Below are positions 1-8,907 of a DNA stretch of 64,000 nt, piece by piece. The first letter of the stretch is position 1. Each line of letters begins with the position of its first letter. Where the stretch lies: contig CALYBJ010000001.1 of the NCBI GenBank assembly GCA_944412445.1, forward strand, positions 48,513 through 112,512. Reading direction: 5' to 3'. Position numbers and translations under genes: made by a program. The notes under the pieces are model-generated. The model saw nothing but the letters and a program-made list of their open reading frames with translations, searched no databases and was not told the DNA's origin. This DNA comes from an uncultured Clostridia bacterium (GTDB lineage: Bacteria; Bacillota; Clostridia; Oscillospirales; Acutalibacteraceae).

Positions 1-1490
1 CAGGCTTTATAGCGAAAATAAGGCAGGTGCTTTTTAAGCATATACAAAGCCTTTCCTATACGGAAATAGACGAGATCGGAACATCAACCATGATTACGAG
101 AATCACAAGCGATGCGAATCAGGTGCATAACGGAGTAAACATAACATTAAGGCTTTTGCTGAGATCGCCTTTTATAGTTTTCGGAGCCATGATAATGGCG
201 TTTACAATAGATGTGAAAACCGCATTGATTTTCGTTGGAGCCATAATATGTCTGTCAATAGTAATATTCGGAATAATGCTTATCAGCATACCGCTTTACA
301 GAAAGGTGCAGAACAGGCTTGACAGAGTAACGGTAATAACAAGGGAAAATCTGACGGGCGTAAGGGTAATAAGGGCGTTCTGCAAGGAAGATGAAGAGAT
401 TAAGAAGTTTGACGACAGCAACGAAGCTTTAATGAAAATGCAGCAGTTCGCGGGAAAAATATCGGCTCTTATGAATCCCGTAACATATGTAATAATAAAT
501 ATTGCCATAATACTTCTTATTTATATCGGTGCAATAAGAGTTGAGGCAGGGCTTTTGACCCAGGGAGCTATAGTAGCTCTTTACAACTATCTTTCCCAGA
601 TTTTAATTGAGCTTATAAAGCTTGCAAATCTTATTATAACAATAACCAAATCGGTAGCCTGCGGAAACAGAATACAGAGCGTCCTTGAAATAGAGTCAGG
701 CGAAAAGGAAAACAGAGAGAATGTAAAGCTTTCCGGAAAAACCGACAGCGTATATGCGGTGGAGTTTGAAAATGCTGACTTAAAATACAAAAGCGCAGCA
801 GACAGTTCTTTATCTCATATTGACTTTAAAGTTAAAAAGGGAGAAACCGTGGGTATAATAGGAGGCACAGGCTCAGGAAAATCAAGTCTTGTGAATATGA
901 TACCGGGCTTTTATACTGCCTCAAAGGGAAAGGTTTTGGTAGACGGAACCGATATTAAGGATTATGATTTAAAGGCTTTAAGGGAGAAAATCGGAGTAGT
1001 TCCCCAGAAGGCGGTGCTGTTCAGCGGAACCGTAAGAGAAAACATAAAATGGGGTAAAGGCGACGCCGGAGACGATGAAATAAACGAAGCGCTTGAAACC
1101 GCCCAGGCGAAGGAGATTGTGGATAACAAAAAAGAAGGGCTTGACTATTATATAGAGCAGGGCGGCAGGAATCTTTCCGGAGGTCAGAAGCAAAGGCTTA
1201 CCATTGCCAGAGCCGTAGTTAAAAAGCCGGAAATCCTTATTCTTGACGACAGCGCGTCGGCTCTTGATTTTGCCACGGATGCGGCGCTCAGAAAAGCCAT
1301 AAAGAACATGAGGGGAAACACAACGGTGTTTATTGTATCCCAGAGAGCTTCAACCGTAAGATATGCCGATAAAATAGTAGTTCTCGACGACGGCAGAATC
1401 GCCGGAATAGGAACGCATGACGAGTTAATGGACGGCTGTCAGGTGTACCGGGAGATATTCGAATCGCAGTACAAAAAGGAGGAAGCGTAA
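1..1490 (+). CDS. ABC exporter, first half-transporter (5' truncated by window edge)
   Basis: Half-size ABC exporter subunit, transmembrane domain followed by ATPase. The frame is open to the left edge (frame begins at base 3), so the N-terminus and the first membrane helices lie outside the window. The ATPase has Walker A GGTGSGKSS, signature LSGGQKQR and Walker B LILDDSASALD. The usual catalytic Glu after Walker B is Asp, and the H-loop His is Gln (IVSQRAS). These two changes are typical of the degenerate-site subunit of heterodimeric exporters such as TM287/288, LmrCD and BmrCD. The stop codon is followed one base later by the start of the partner subunit, so the two are co-translated and very likely form one exporter. 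Substrate unknown (drug or lipid). Confidence 0.9.
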   Translation, partial: GFIAKIRQVLFKHIQSLSYTEIDEIGTSTMITRITSDANQVHNGVNITLRLLLRSPFIVFGAMIMAFTIDVKTALIFVGAIICLSIVIFGIMLISIPLYRKVQNRLDRVTVITRENLTGVRVIRAFCKEDEEIKKFDDSNEALMKMQQFAGKISALMNPVTYVIINIAIILLIYIGAIRVEAGLLTQGAIVALYNYLSQILIELIKLANLIITITKSVACGNRIQSVLEIESGEKENRENVKLSGKTDSVYAVEFENADLKYKSAADSSLSHIDFKVKKGETVGIIGGTGSGKSSLVNMIPGFYTASKGKVLVDGTDIKDYDLKALREKIGVVPQKAVLFSGTVRENIKWGKGDAGDDEINEALETAQAKEIVDNKKEGLDYYIEQGGRNLSGGQKQRLTIARAVVKKPEILILDDSASALDFATDAALRKAIKNMRGNTTVFIVSQRASTVRYADKIVVLDDGRIAGIGTHDELMDGCQVYREIFESQYKKEEA

Positions 1491-1491
1491 G

Positions 1492-3267
1492 ATGGCAAAG
1501 GGTAAGAAAGCGCCTCAGGGAACTTTGAATAAGGTTCTTTTGCATATAAAAAAATACAGTCCGTTTCTTGTACTGTCCGTGATTTTTGCGGCGGCATCAT
1601 CAATCGCCATGCTTTACATTCCGATACTTGTAGGAGACGCCGTTGACCTTATTGTATCCAAGGGAAATGTGGATTTTAAGGGCGTTCTTAAAATAGCGGG
1701 AGAAATCGGGGCAATAGCCGCCGCAAGCGCCTTTATTCAATGGCTTATGAATGTAATCAACAACAGGATAACATATCATGTTGTAAGGGATTTAAGAGAG
1801 GAAGCCTTCAGAAAGATTGAAATTCTTCCTCTTAAATATCATGACTCCCATTTGCACGGAGAAACGGTAAGCAGGATAATTGCCGACGCGGATCAGTTCG
1901 CCGAGGGACTTTTAATGGGCTTTACCCAGTTTTTCACGGGAGTTGTAACAATTCTGGGCACGCTTGTGTTTATGCTTGCAATCAACTGGAAAATAGCTCT
2001 TGTGGTAGTTGTTTTAACGCCTCTTTCACTGTTCGCAGCCAGATATATTTCAAGAAAAACATATAAAATGTTTAAGCTTCAGTCGGAAACAAGAGGCGAG
2101 CAGACTGCCTTTACCGATGAAATGATAGAGAATCAGAAGGTGGTAAGAGCCTTCTGTCATGAGGAGGAAAACCTTAAAAAGTTTGACGAAATCAATAAAA
2201 GACTTGAAAAAAGCACTTTGAGGGCGTCATTCTTTTCGAGCCTTGCCAACCCAACAACAAGATTTGTAAACAATGTGGTATACGCTTTTGTAGCGTTAGC
2301 GGGAGCCTTGGCGGTGCTTGACATAGGATTTACCGCCGGAGCCGTATTTACCGTGGGAAGTCTCAGCGTATTTTTAAGCTACGCCAATCAGTATACTAAG
2401 CCCTTTAATGAAATATCGGGAGTTGTTACGGAGCTTCAGAACGCTCTTGCCTGCGCCGCAAGACTTTTCGAGCTTATTGACGAGGAGTCTCAGACTCCCG
2501 ACAGCAGAGATGCGGTTATTCTGGGAGAAATCAGCGGAAAGGTTGAGCTTGAGGATGTAAGCTTTTCGTATACCGAAGACAAAAAGCTTATTGAGCATTT
2601 CAATTTAAGGGTAAAGCCGGGTCAGAGAGTTGCCATAGTAGGTCCTACCGGCTGCGGAAAAACAACGCTTATAAATCTTCTTATGAGGTTCTACGATGTA
2701 AACGGCGGAAGCATAAAGGTAGAGGACAAGGATATACGGAATATAACAAGGCGAAGTCTTAGGGCAGGCTACGGAATGGTTCTTCAGGACACATGGTTAA
2801 AGTCGGGAACAATTCGAGATAATATAGTAATGGGAATGCCGGCGGCGACGGAGGAAGAGGTAACAGCGGCGGCAAAGGCGGCTCACTCCCACAGCTTTAT
2901 AAAAAGGCTTCCCAAGGGCTACGATACGGTAATCGGAGAGGACGGAGGAAGACTTTCCCAGGGACAAAAGCAGCTTCTTTGCATAACGAGAATAATGCTT
3001 TGTCAGCCGCCTATGCTTATCCTTGACGAGGCCACATCTTCAATAGATACAAGAACGGAAATAAGAATACAAAAGGCGTTTTTAAAGCTTATGGAGGGAA
3101 GAACCACCTTTATAGTAGCCCACAGACTTTCCACAATAAGGGAAGCGGATATAATTCTTGTAATGAAGGACGGAAAAATCATAGAGCAGGGAAATCACCG
3201 GGAGCTGTTAAAGAAAAACGGCTTTTACACGAAGCTTTACAACAGCCAGTTTGAGCAGACAGGATAA
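1492..3267 (+). CDS. ABC exporter, second half-transporter (canonical ATP site)
   Basis: 591-aa half-transporter with six predicted membrane helices in the first ~320 residues and a C-terminal ATPase. Walker A is GPTGCGKTT, Walker B ILDEATSSID with the catalytic Glu, and the H-loop has His (VAHRLST). The signature is LSQGQKQ rather than LSGGQ, as in the TM288-type partner. This subunit therefore supplies the catalytic Glu and His, while the upstream subunit supplies the intact signature. This is the normal arrangement in heterodimeric type IV exporters. ATG follows a GGAGG ribosome binding site inside the end of the upstream gene. Substrate cannot be read from the sequence. Confidence 0.93.
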   Translation: MAKGKKAPQGTLNKVLLHIKKYSPFLVLSVIFAAASSIAMLYIPILVGDAVDLIVSKGNVDFKGVLKIAGEIGAIAAASAFIQWLMNVINNRITYHVVRDLREEAFRKIEILPLKYHDSHLHGETVSRIIADADQFAEGLLMGFTQFFTGVVTILGTLVFMLAINWKIALVVVVLTPLSLFAARYISRKTYKMFKLQSETRGEQTAFTDEMIENQKVVRAFCHEEENLKKFDEINKRLEKSTLRASFFSSLANPTTRFVNNVVYAFVALAGALAVLDIGFTAGAVFTVGSLSVFLSYANQYTKPFNEISGVVTELQNALACAARLFELIDEESQTPDSRDAVILGEISGKVELEDVSFSYTEDKKLIEHFNLRVKPGQRVAIVGPTGCGKTTLINLLMRFYDVNGGSIKVEDKDIRNITRRSLRAGYGMVLQDTWLKSGTIRDNIVMGMPAATEEEVTAAAKAAHSHSFIKRLPKGYDTVIGEDGGRLSQGQKQLLCITRIMLCQPPMLILDEATSSIDTRTEIRIQKAFLKLMEGRTTFIVAHRLSTIREADIILVMKDGKIIEQGNHRELLKKNGFYTKLYNSQFEQTG

Positions 3268-3305
3268 AATAAAACCGGAAAATCCGAATAATATTTTCTT
3301 ATATG

Positions 3306-3334
3306 TTGACAATATTATAAAAATCTGCTATGAT
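3306..3334 (+). promoter_or_regulatory. Sigma-A promoter for pyk leader
   Basis: TTGACA at 3306-3311 and TATGAT at 3329-3334 with a 17-nt spacer. It lies just after the ABC operon and ~150 bases before pyk, so transcription should start near 3341. Confidence 0.8.
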
Positions 3335-3340
3335 TTATAG

Positions 3341-3463
3341 CGAACCGAGTAGTAAGTGGTGGAGTCTGTCATAGTCCTTCGGGGCTATTTATAAAAGGTT
3401 TTTCGGCAATAACATATTGCGGCATAAAAAATCAGGCTCACTGTAAAACAGTGAGCTTTTTTT
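3341..3463 (+). ncRNA. Structured leader RNA ending in an intrinsic terminator, upstream of pyk
   Basis: Between the promoter and pyk lie ~120 transcribed bases with no ORF. Visible structure: a hairpin ATAGTCC-TTCG-GGGCTAT with a stable UUCG-type loop near 3370-3390, a small GCAATA/TATTGC hairpin near 3402-3418, and a terminator-like hairpin GCTCACTG/CAGTGAGC at 3436-3456 followed by seven T. The terminator lies before the pyk ribosome binding site, so the region could be an attenuator or a free small RNA. It matches no riboswitch class I recognise; T-box motifs are absent. Confidence 0.55.
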
Positions 3464-3487
3464 ATCAGGGAAAAGGAGAAAACACTT

Positions 3488-4912
3488 ATGATGAAAAGGA
3501 CAAAAATTATATGCACCCTGGGTCCTGCGTCTTCCGATGAAAAGACAATAGCAAAGATGCTTAAAAACGGAATGAATGTTGCCAGATTTAATTTTTCCCA
3601 CGGAGATCATGAATATCATAAAAAAATGATGGATACCTTCAGAAAGGTAAGGGACGAGCTGGAGATACCGGCGGCGGTAATGCTTGACACAAAGGGACCC
3701 GAAATCAGAATAGGGGAGCTTAAGGAAAAGAAAGCGGAGCTTAAAGAAGGCGAAGAATTTATTTTAACAACGGAAGAGATAAAAGGCGACAGCAAAAAGG
3801 TAAGCGTATCCTATAAGGATTTACCCTCTCAGCTTAATATCGGCGACAAGGTTTTAATAGACGACGGCAAAATAGTTCTTGAGGTTACCGATACAAGCGA
3901 TACGGAGATAAAGTGCGTTGTTGCGGCAGGGGGCGTCATATCCGACAGAAAGGGAGTAAATATACCCTGCAAGCACCTTGATTTTCCGTATATAAGCAAG
4001 CAGGACGAAAAGGATTTAATATTCGGTGTAGAGCAGAATGTGGATTTCGTGGCGGCGTCCTTTGTCCGTTCAAAGGAGGATGTAATCGCCATAAGGAATC
4101 TTCTTGACTATTACGGGGGACAGGATATAAAGATAATCTCCAAAATAGAAAATATAGAGGGCGTTGAAAATTTCGACGAGATATTAAGGTATTCCGACGG
4201 CATAATGGTAGCCAGAGGAGATATGGGCGTTGAAATAGAATATGAGAAGCTTCCGGGACTTCAGAAATCCTTTATAAAGAAGTGCTATCAGGCGGGAAAG
4301 ATGGTAATAACGGCGACCCAGATGCTGGAATCAATGATACACAGCAGTACTCCTACGAGAGCGGAGATAACGGATGTTGCCAACGCTGTATTTGACGGCA
4401 CCTCGGCAGTGATGCTTTCCGGTGAAACAGCCATGGGAGATCATCCGGATCTGGCGGTAAAGGTAATGGCGAAAATAGCAATGCAGGCGGAAAACGACGC
4501 CTTTTCAATGAATATTTACACCGATATTAAATACGAAAACGATGTGAACGACACTGCCAACGCAATATGCGACGCGGCGTGCACAACGGCAAAGGATGTT
4601 AACGCTACGGCCATTATAGCCGTTACGAAGTCGGGACTTACCGCAAGAAGAGTTTCAAAGTTCAGACCTCATGAAATAATAGTTGCGGCAACGCCGGAGG
4701 AAAAAACATTTCATCAGCTTGCCCTGTCCTGGGGCGTGTTCCCGGTAATGGCGATTTACCAGACCGACGCCAACGTGCTTTTTAACCATGCCATAGCCTG
4801 CGCGAAAAAATACGGCTATGTAGAGGAAAACGACAGAGTTGTAATAACGGCAGGCAGCGGAGGTACCACCAACGTTTTAAAGGTTGAAGTGGTAACAGGC
4901 TGCGGAAAATAA
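3488..4912 (+). CDS. pyk: Pyruvate kinase
   Basis: 474-aa pyruvate kinase: phosphoenolpyruvate + ADP to pyruvate + ATP, last step of glycolysis, cytosolic. Family landmarks are visible: N-terminal RTKIICTLGPAS, the MLDTKGPEIR motif of the active site, the IISKIEN segment with the catalytic Lys, MVARGDMGVEI for Mg binding, and ITATQMLESM. The C-terminal allosteric domain ends at TAGSGGTTNVLKV. There is no extra PEP-utilizer domain as in Bacillus PykA. Two adjacent ATG codons follow AAAGGAG; the first is used here. It sits alone between its terminated leader and a terminator. Confidence 0.96.
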   Translation: MMKRTKIICTLGPASSDEKTIAKMLKNGMNVARFNFSHGDHEYHKKMMDTFRKVRDELEIPAAVMLDTKGPEIRIGELKEKKAELKEGEEFILTTEEIKGDSKKVSVSYKDLPSQLNIGDKVLIDDGKIVLEVTDTSDTEIKCVVAAGGVISDRKGVNIPCKHLDFPYISKQDEKDLIFGVEQNVDFVAASFVRSKEDVIAIRNLLDYYGGQDIKIISKIENIEGVENFDEILRYSDGIMVARGDMGVEIEYEKLPGLQKSFIKKCYQAGKMVITATQMLESMIHSSTPTRAEITDVANAVFDGTSAVMLSGETAMGDHPDLAVKVMAKIAMQAENDAFSMNIYTDIKYENDVNDTANAICDAACTTAKDVNATAIIAVTKSGLTARRVSKFRPHEIIVAATPEEKTFHQLALSWGVFPVMAIYQTDANVLFNHAIACAKKYGYVEENDRVVITAGSGGTTNVLKVEVVTGCGK

Positions 4913-4915
4913 AAA

Positions 4916-4939
4916 AACGGCGGGAATTATCCTGCCGTT
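4916..4939. terminator. Bidirectional terminator between pyk and the B12 operon
   Basis: Stem AACGGCGGG / CCTGCCGTT with a 6-base loop. A-rich on the left and T-rich on the right, so it can end pyk (+) and the convergent minus-strand operon. Confidence 0.8.
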
Positions 4940-4956
4940 TATATTTTTGCAATAAT

Positions 4957-5730
4957 TTATGCTCCTACGTCAGCGCCCATATCGCAGGTAAAAACAAACT
5001 CAATAACATCGCCTGCCTTGACCTTGTAAGAGGAGGAGCCTTCCGAGGGAAAAACTCCGTTGACCTTGTAAAGCCAGCCGGATTTGGAGCCGCAGTCCTT
5101 TTCGTAAATCTGATTTATGCCCTCGATGTAGTATGTTCCGAAGCCGGCGGAATAGGAATATTCAAACTGAACGCCGCTGTTTTCGCATACCCTTTTAAGC
5201 ATGTCAAAGGCGGTATCGCCGCTTTGGACTTTTACTCCTGTTTTTCCTATTATAACGCCGTTAGCCGGCACAAAATATTCCTTGCCGTCTTTCAGCTTAT
5301 CCATATTGCCGAGAATCGTTCCGCAACTTACGGAAATATATGCTTCCTCCTGCTTTTTTGTGGTTGTTTCCGCAGGAGCTTTTTTTGTTGTGGTTTCCGT
5401 ATTTGCCGCCGTTTCGTTTTTTAATGTTGTTGACACGGAATTGTTTTTTGTTGTTGCTTCGGTTTTCTGCGTATTTTTTTCGGTGCTTTTTTCAGTGATT
5501 TTTTCCGTATTCTTTTCCGTTGCCGTTGCCTGCGGCTCTTGAATATCCTGATTTTCCGCCTTGTCGCATACTCCGATTGTAACGTCTTCCGTGCCTCCTG
5601 TAAAATTTTCCTGCGCCGCACAGTCGGTAGTTTCTGTTCCTACGGTTAAATTTTCCCTGCCGCAGGAACAAAGACTGACTGCTGAGGCTATAATTAATAA
5701 AACGGAAATAATTTTTTTAATATTTTTCAT
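4957..5730 (-). CDS. Lipoprotein with transcobalamin-like DUF4430 domain
   Basis: About 257 aa. The start at 5730 is chosen because MKNIKK plus a hydrophobic stretch ending SLCSC makes a lipoprotein signal, and because GGCAGGTGA lies just upstream; a longer frame to 5790 has neither. After the lipidated Cys comes a long Thr/Glu/Lys-rich linker with repeated EKNTEK-like units (about residues 25-140), then a DUF4430 domain (about 145-250) with the typical GWLYKVNG and final acidic CD segment. DUF4430 is homologous to the beta domain of transcobalamin/intrinsic factor. It is the last gene of a cobalamin-riboswitch operon and overlaps the ECF S gene by 14 bases. Inference: membrane-anchored, wall-spanning corrinoid-binding protein that feeds the ECF importer. 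Confidence 0.8.
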   Translation of the reverse strand: MKNIKKIISVLLIIASAVSLCSCGRENLTVGTETTDCAAQENFTGGTEDVTIGVCDKAENQDIQEPQATATEKNTEKITEKSTEKNTQKTEATTKNNSVSTTLKNETAANTETTTKKAPAETTTKKQEEAYISVSCGTILGNMDKLKDGKEYFVPANGVIIGKTGVKVQSGDTAFDMLKRVCENSGVQFEYSYSAGFGTYYIEGINQIYEKDCGSKSGWLYKVNGVFPSEGSSSYKVKAGDVIEFVFTCDMGADVGA

Positions 5731-6451
5731 TATATTCACCTGCCAATTTAAAAATGCCGTATTTATTTTTAATTCTCCGGAGCTTTTCAATAAAAGTTTT
5801 TCCGAAGAGGATAAGAAGAACTGCCGTTGCCGCGGCGAATATGGCGTTATACAAAATTCCTGCTGAATAAACGCTTAAAACAGCAGCCCATGAAAAATCG
5901 GGGATTAAAAACAGAACGGAGCTTGAGTCCGCAATAAAGCCGTAAACAATAAATGTTACGATGCCCCCTGTAATGCCTAAAACGAATCTGTTGTATTTAA
6001 GGGCGCTGCGGCGAAAAATAAGTCCGCATATAAGCCCCGTAAGACCCAGCCCAAGCATCTGAAAAGGCGTCCAGATTCCGAAGCCGAAAAAAATGTCAGA
6101 TAAAAACATGGAAAGAGCGCCTGTTAAAAATCCCGTTTCATAGCCGAAGCACACGGCGGCGACTATTACAACAGCGGCAACGGGCTTAATTTGTGGAAGG
6201 GAGTAAAAAGCTGCCCGTCCGATTACAGCAACAGCCGTAATTGAAGCCAGGACGGCAATTTCCTTTGAGGGTGATTTTTTTCTTTCAAAGGAAATGAAAA
6301 ACGGAAGGATAGAGGCGGCGATAATTACAGCCGAAAGGATATAATACTGTCTGCTTCCGAAAAAGAAAAAGCCTGAAATTACAGCGGCAGGCACTGCGGC
6401 GCATAAAAGAACAAGGTTTATTATAAATTTCACTTTAGATTTTTTTTGCAA
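5717..6451 (-). CDS. ECF transporter S component (substrate-binding membrane subunit)
   Basis: 244-aa integral membrane protein with about six to seven hydrophobic helices. It has the GRAAF, PVAAVVIVA, FGYETGFLTGALSMFLSD and GIWTPFQM segments typical of S components in the group proposed to carry cobalamin or its precursors. Starts with TTG at 6451, eight bases after a perfect GGGAGGT site; no ATG fits. Overlaps the ATPase gene by 22 bases and the lipoprotein gene by 14, so translation is coupled. The family does not fix the substrate; the riboswitch upstream points to cobalamin or a corrinoid precursor. Confidence 0.85.
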   Translation of the reverse strand: MQKKSKVKFIINLVLLCAAVPAAVISGFFFFGSRQYYILSAVIIAASILPFFISFERKKSPSKEIAVLASITAVAVIGRAAFYSLPQIKPVAAVVIVAAVCFGYETGFLTGALSMFLSDIFFGFGIWTPFQMLGLGLTGLICGLIFRRSALKYNRFVLGITGGIVTFIVYGFIADSSSVLFLIPDFSWAAVLSVYSAGILYNAIFAAATAVLLILFGKTFIEKLRRIKNKYGIFKLAGEYNEKY

Positions 6452-8025
6452 AGCTTATATACCTCCCTGTCCGTAACGGCGTTTTTAAAAATATTTCTCG
6501 ACATTCTGTGAGCGGCGGTGGTGTAAAACATATTGCCGGCGAAAAATTCCTTAGCTTCCTTTGACGAAACGATTTTACCGTCAAAAAGCATCATGCACAC
6601 ATGACAGTGACAGGCGCAGAACTCAATGTCATGGGAAACCGTTATAACGGTTTTGCCCTGCTGAGCAAGCTTTTTGAGAACCGAGGCGAAAGCCTCCTTA
6701 AATTCGGCGTCCATACCCTTTGTAGGCTCGTCCAGAAGAAGCACGTCCGGGTCAGTCATAAGCACCTTGCACAGCGCCGCCCTCTGTCTTTCCCCTCCGC
6801 TTATGTCATAGGGGTGGCAGTCAAGAATACGGGTGATTTCCGTAATTTCTGCCGCTTCCTTATAGTCTTTTCCTATTCTCAGCAGGTCTTCCTTAACGGT
6901 CTTTTCCGTAAACAGGCTCTGAACCTGCTGGGGAAGCAGGGAAATTTTTATGTTTTTCTTTTTTACCTTTCCGAATAAAGGCTTGTAAATTCCTCCGATA
7001 ATATTTAAAAGCGTGGATTTTCCTGCTCCGTTGCCGCCTAAAACGGCAGTGATTTTCCCTTCCTCAAAAACAGCGCTGACGCCCTTTAAAATGTTTTCCT
7101 CTTTTTTTTCGTATCTGAAATATATATCCCGAAGCTCTATTGCCTTTTCGTTTTTCTTTTGCTTTTCACGTATGATCTCGGTTTCCGTTGGATTGTTAAT
7201 AAGCGATGAAAGCCATTGCCTGCCGTCTCTTACGGTAACGGGACAGGGAAGAGTATTGTCTCCTGTTATGGAGTAAATACGCATAGGTGACGGGAAAGCC
7301 CTGAACATAAACGAAAGCTCCCCTGAAAGCCTGCTTCCGGCGTCCGACGGCGTTCCCGAGTATTTTATTTCCCCCTTGTCCATTACAATGATTTTATCCG
7401 CCGCAGGGAAAATCTCCTCAAGCCGGTGCTCCGTTATAATAACGGTAACTCCCAGCTCCTTGTTGATTTTGTTGACAGTTCCCAGAAAGTCCGACGCCGC
7501 AACCGGGTCAAGCTGTGAAACAGGCTCGTCGAGAATTAAAATATCCGGGTGCATCGCCATAACCGAGGCAAGGTTTAAAAGCTGTTTCTGTCCTCCCGAC
7601 AGCTTTGCCGTATCTTTTTCGAACAGAGAGGAAATACCGAAATATTCTGCCATTTCGGCTGCTCTGAGCCTTATTGAGCTGCTGTCAAGACCTAAATTCT
7701 CAAGTCCGAAGGCTATTTCATGAAAAACTTTGTCGGTGACTGTCTGATTGTCGGGATCCTGCATAACATATCCGATTTTTTCCGTTTGCTCCCTTAGGGG
7801 AACAGTGAAAATATCTTTGCTGCCGAAAAGAATCTCACCTTTTCTTTCACCGTGGGGAGCCAAAACAGGCTTTAAATGCTTTAAAAGAGTTGTTTTTCCG
7901 CAGCCGCTTTTGCCGCATATTACCACGTATTCTCCGGGATTTACCGATAAATTTATATTTTTAAGAGCTTTTTCATTTTTTAAGGGGTATGAAAATGAAA
8001 AATTTTTTATTTTAATGCTTTCCAT
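6430..8025 (-). CDS. ECF transporter ATPase with two fused ABC domains (A-A')
   Basis: 531 aa, two full ATPase domains in one chain. Domain 1 (residues ~1-240): Walker A GKSGCGKTT, signature LSGGQKQ, Walker B LILDEPVSQLD. Domain 2 (~285-500): Walker A GGNGAGKST, signature ISGGERQR, Walker B LLLDEPTKGMD. ECF importers usually use two separate ATPases (EcfA, EcfA'); the fused form serves a dedicated transporter. Start at 8025 follows GGGAGAGG; an upstream in-frame start at 8067 lies deep inside ecfT and lacks a site. Overlaps ecfT by 19 bases. It energises the adjacent T and S subunits. Confidence 0.93.
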   Translation of the reverse strand: MESIKIKNFSFSYPLKNEKALKNINLSVNPGEYVVICGKSGCGKTTLLKHLKPVLAPHGERKGEILFGSKDIFTVPLREQTEKIGYVMQDPDNQTVTDKVFHEIAFGLENLGLDSSSIRLRAAEMAEYFGISSLFEKDTAKLSGGQKQLLNLASVMAMHPDILILDEPVSQLDPVAASDFLGTVNKINKELGVTVIITEHRLEEIFPAADKIIVMDKGEIKYSGTPSDAGSRLSGELSFMFRAFPSPMRIYSITGDNTLPCPVTVRDGRQWLSSLINNPTETEIIREKQKKNEKAIELRDIYFRYEKKEENILKGVSAVFEEGKITAVLGGNGAGKSTLLNIIGGIYKPLFGKVKKKNIKISLLPQQVQSLFTEKTVKEDLLRIGKDYKEAAEITEITRILDCHPYDISGGERQRAALCKVLMTDPDVLLLDEPTKGMDAEFKEAFASVLKKLAQQGKTVITVSHDIEFCACHCHVCMMLFDGKIVSSKEAKEFFAGNMFYTTAAHRMSRNIFKNAVTDREVYKLCKKNLK

Positions 8026-8885
8026 TTTAAATCCTCTCCCAAATCCGTAATAAGGGGTATAAGACACAGCGCCCCGTAAAATATGAAAACAGCCCCGGAA
8101 AAAGCGGTTACCTGATTTACTTTAAAAAAAGGATTGTATAAAACATAGGTTACGCCCTTTGCCGCTCCTGCGATTACAAAAGCGTCGCACAGCAATGTAA
8201 GTGAAATAATAACAGCGTCATAGGAAGTAAAAACATAATTGCTGTAATTTGTTTTAGGCTTTAAGCCGTAGCCTCTCGCTTTCATTGAATCGGAGGTTTC
8301 TATTCCGTTTTCAAGCGCCCGGGAAATAAGAACCGAAATAATTTTGCCGCCGTTTTTGATTTTCCCGATTATGCTGCCGTCGGTAACCCCTGTACCCAGT
8401 CCCTTCTGCGCCTGCTGTATTTCCTTTGCCTTCTGAAGGTAAAGGGGAGCAAATCTTAAAGCCATTGTTATAATAAGAGCTGTTTTGGGCATTTTGCCCG
8501 CCGTCAAGTAAAGAATTTTGTCTGATGTAAGGGTTTCGTTAAGGCATGAAAACCAGGTTATGACAGCCGACGCCGTAAGCCCTGTTACAACGCCGTATAC
8601 AATGCTTTCAAGAGTAAGGCTGTTGCCGTCGGGAAGAGAAGCCAGAACGGTAATTCCGTAGTGAGACGTAAGACCGTTTACAATTCCCGTAAAAAGAGTA
8701 AGGGGCACAGCAAGGAAAAACAGCATTTTAAGTCCTTTTGCGCCTTTAAGCTTAATGTTGTAGGCGGTGGAGGTCAAAAAGGAAATACAGAGAAACACGG
8801 GATGAAGAAAAATCATCCCGAAAATTACCGCGCTCATATAAAAAATAAAATTAGTTGCCGGATGGCAGGTGGAAAAGCTTCTCAT
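8007..8885 (-). CDS. ecfT: ECF transporter T component (energy-coupling membrane subunit)
   Basis: 292-aa CbiQ/EcfT-family membrane protein with about five to six hydrophobic helices. The cytoplasmic coupling region carries an Ala-Arg-Gly motif (SMKARGYG) and the preceding RALENGIETSDS segment that dock onto the ATPases. ATG follows AAAGGAAAT. Lies between the propeller gene and the fused ATPase gene on the same strand with short or overlapping junctions, completing a T-AA'-S importer under the cobalamin riboswitch. Confidence 0.9.
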   Translation of the reverse strand: MRSFSTCHPATNFIFYMSAVIFGMIFLHPVFLCISFLTSTAYNIKLKGAKGLKMLFFLAVPLTLFTGIVNGLTSHYGITVLASLPDGNSLTLESIVYGVVTGLTASAVITWFSCLNETLTSDKILYLTAGKMPKTALIITMALRFAPLYLQKAKEIQQAQKGLGTGVTDGSIIGKIKNGGKIISVLISRALENGIETSDSMKARGYGLKPKTNYSNYVFTSYDAVIISLTLLCDAFVIAGAAKGVTYVLYNPFFKVNQVTAFSGAVFIFYGALCLIPLITDLGEDLKWKALK

Positions 8886-8907
8886 AATATATTTCCTTTT
8901 TTATGCT

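Noticed and set aside
1..120. Broken ABC transporter gene
   Set aside because: The frame is open to the left edge and matches the family without gap, so this is a window cut, not a pseudogene.
3341..3463. T-box or known riboswitch upstream of pyk
   Set aside because: The GTAGTAAGTGGTGG stretch superficially resembles T-box parts, but the specifier-loop and NNGGTGG antiterminator pattern is missing and pyk is not a T-box gene.
5201..5621. ORFs opposite the DUF4430 lipoprotein linker
   Set aside because: They are mirror frames of the low-complexity Thr/Glu/Lys linker with no ribosome sites.
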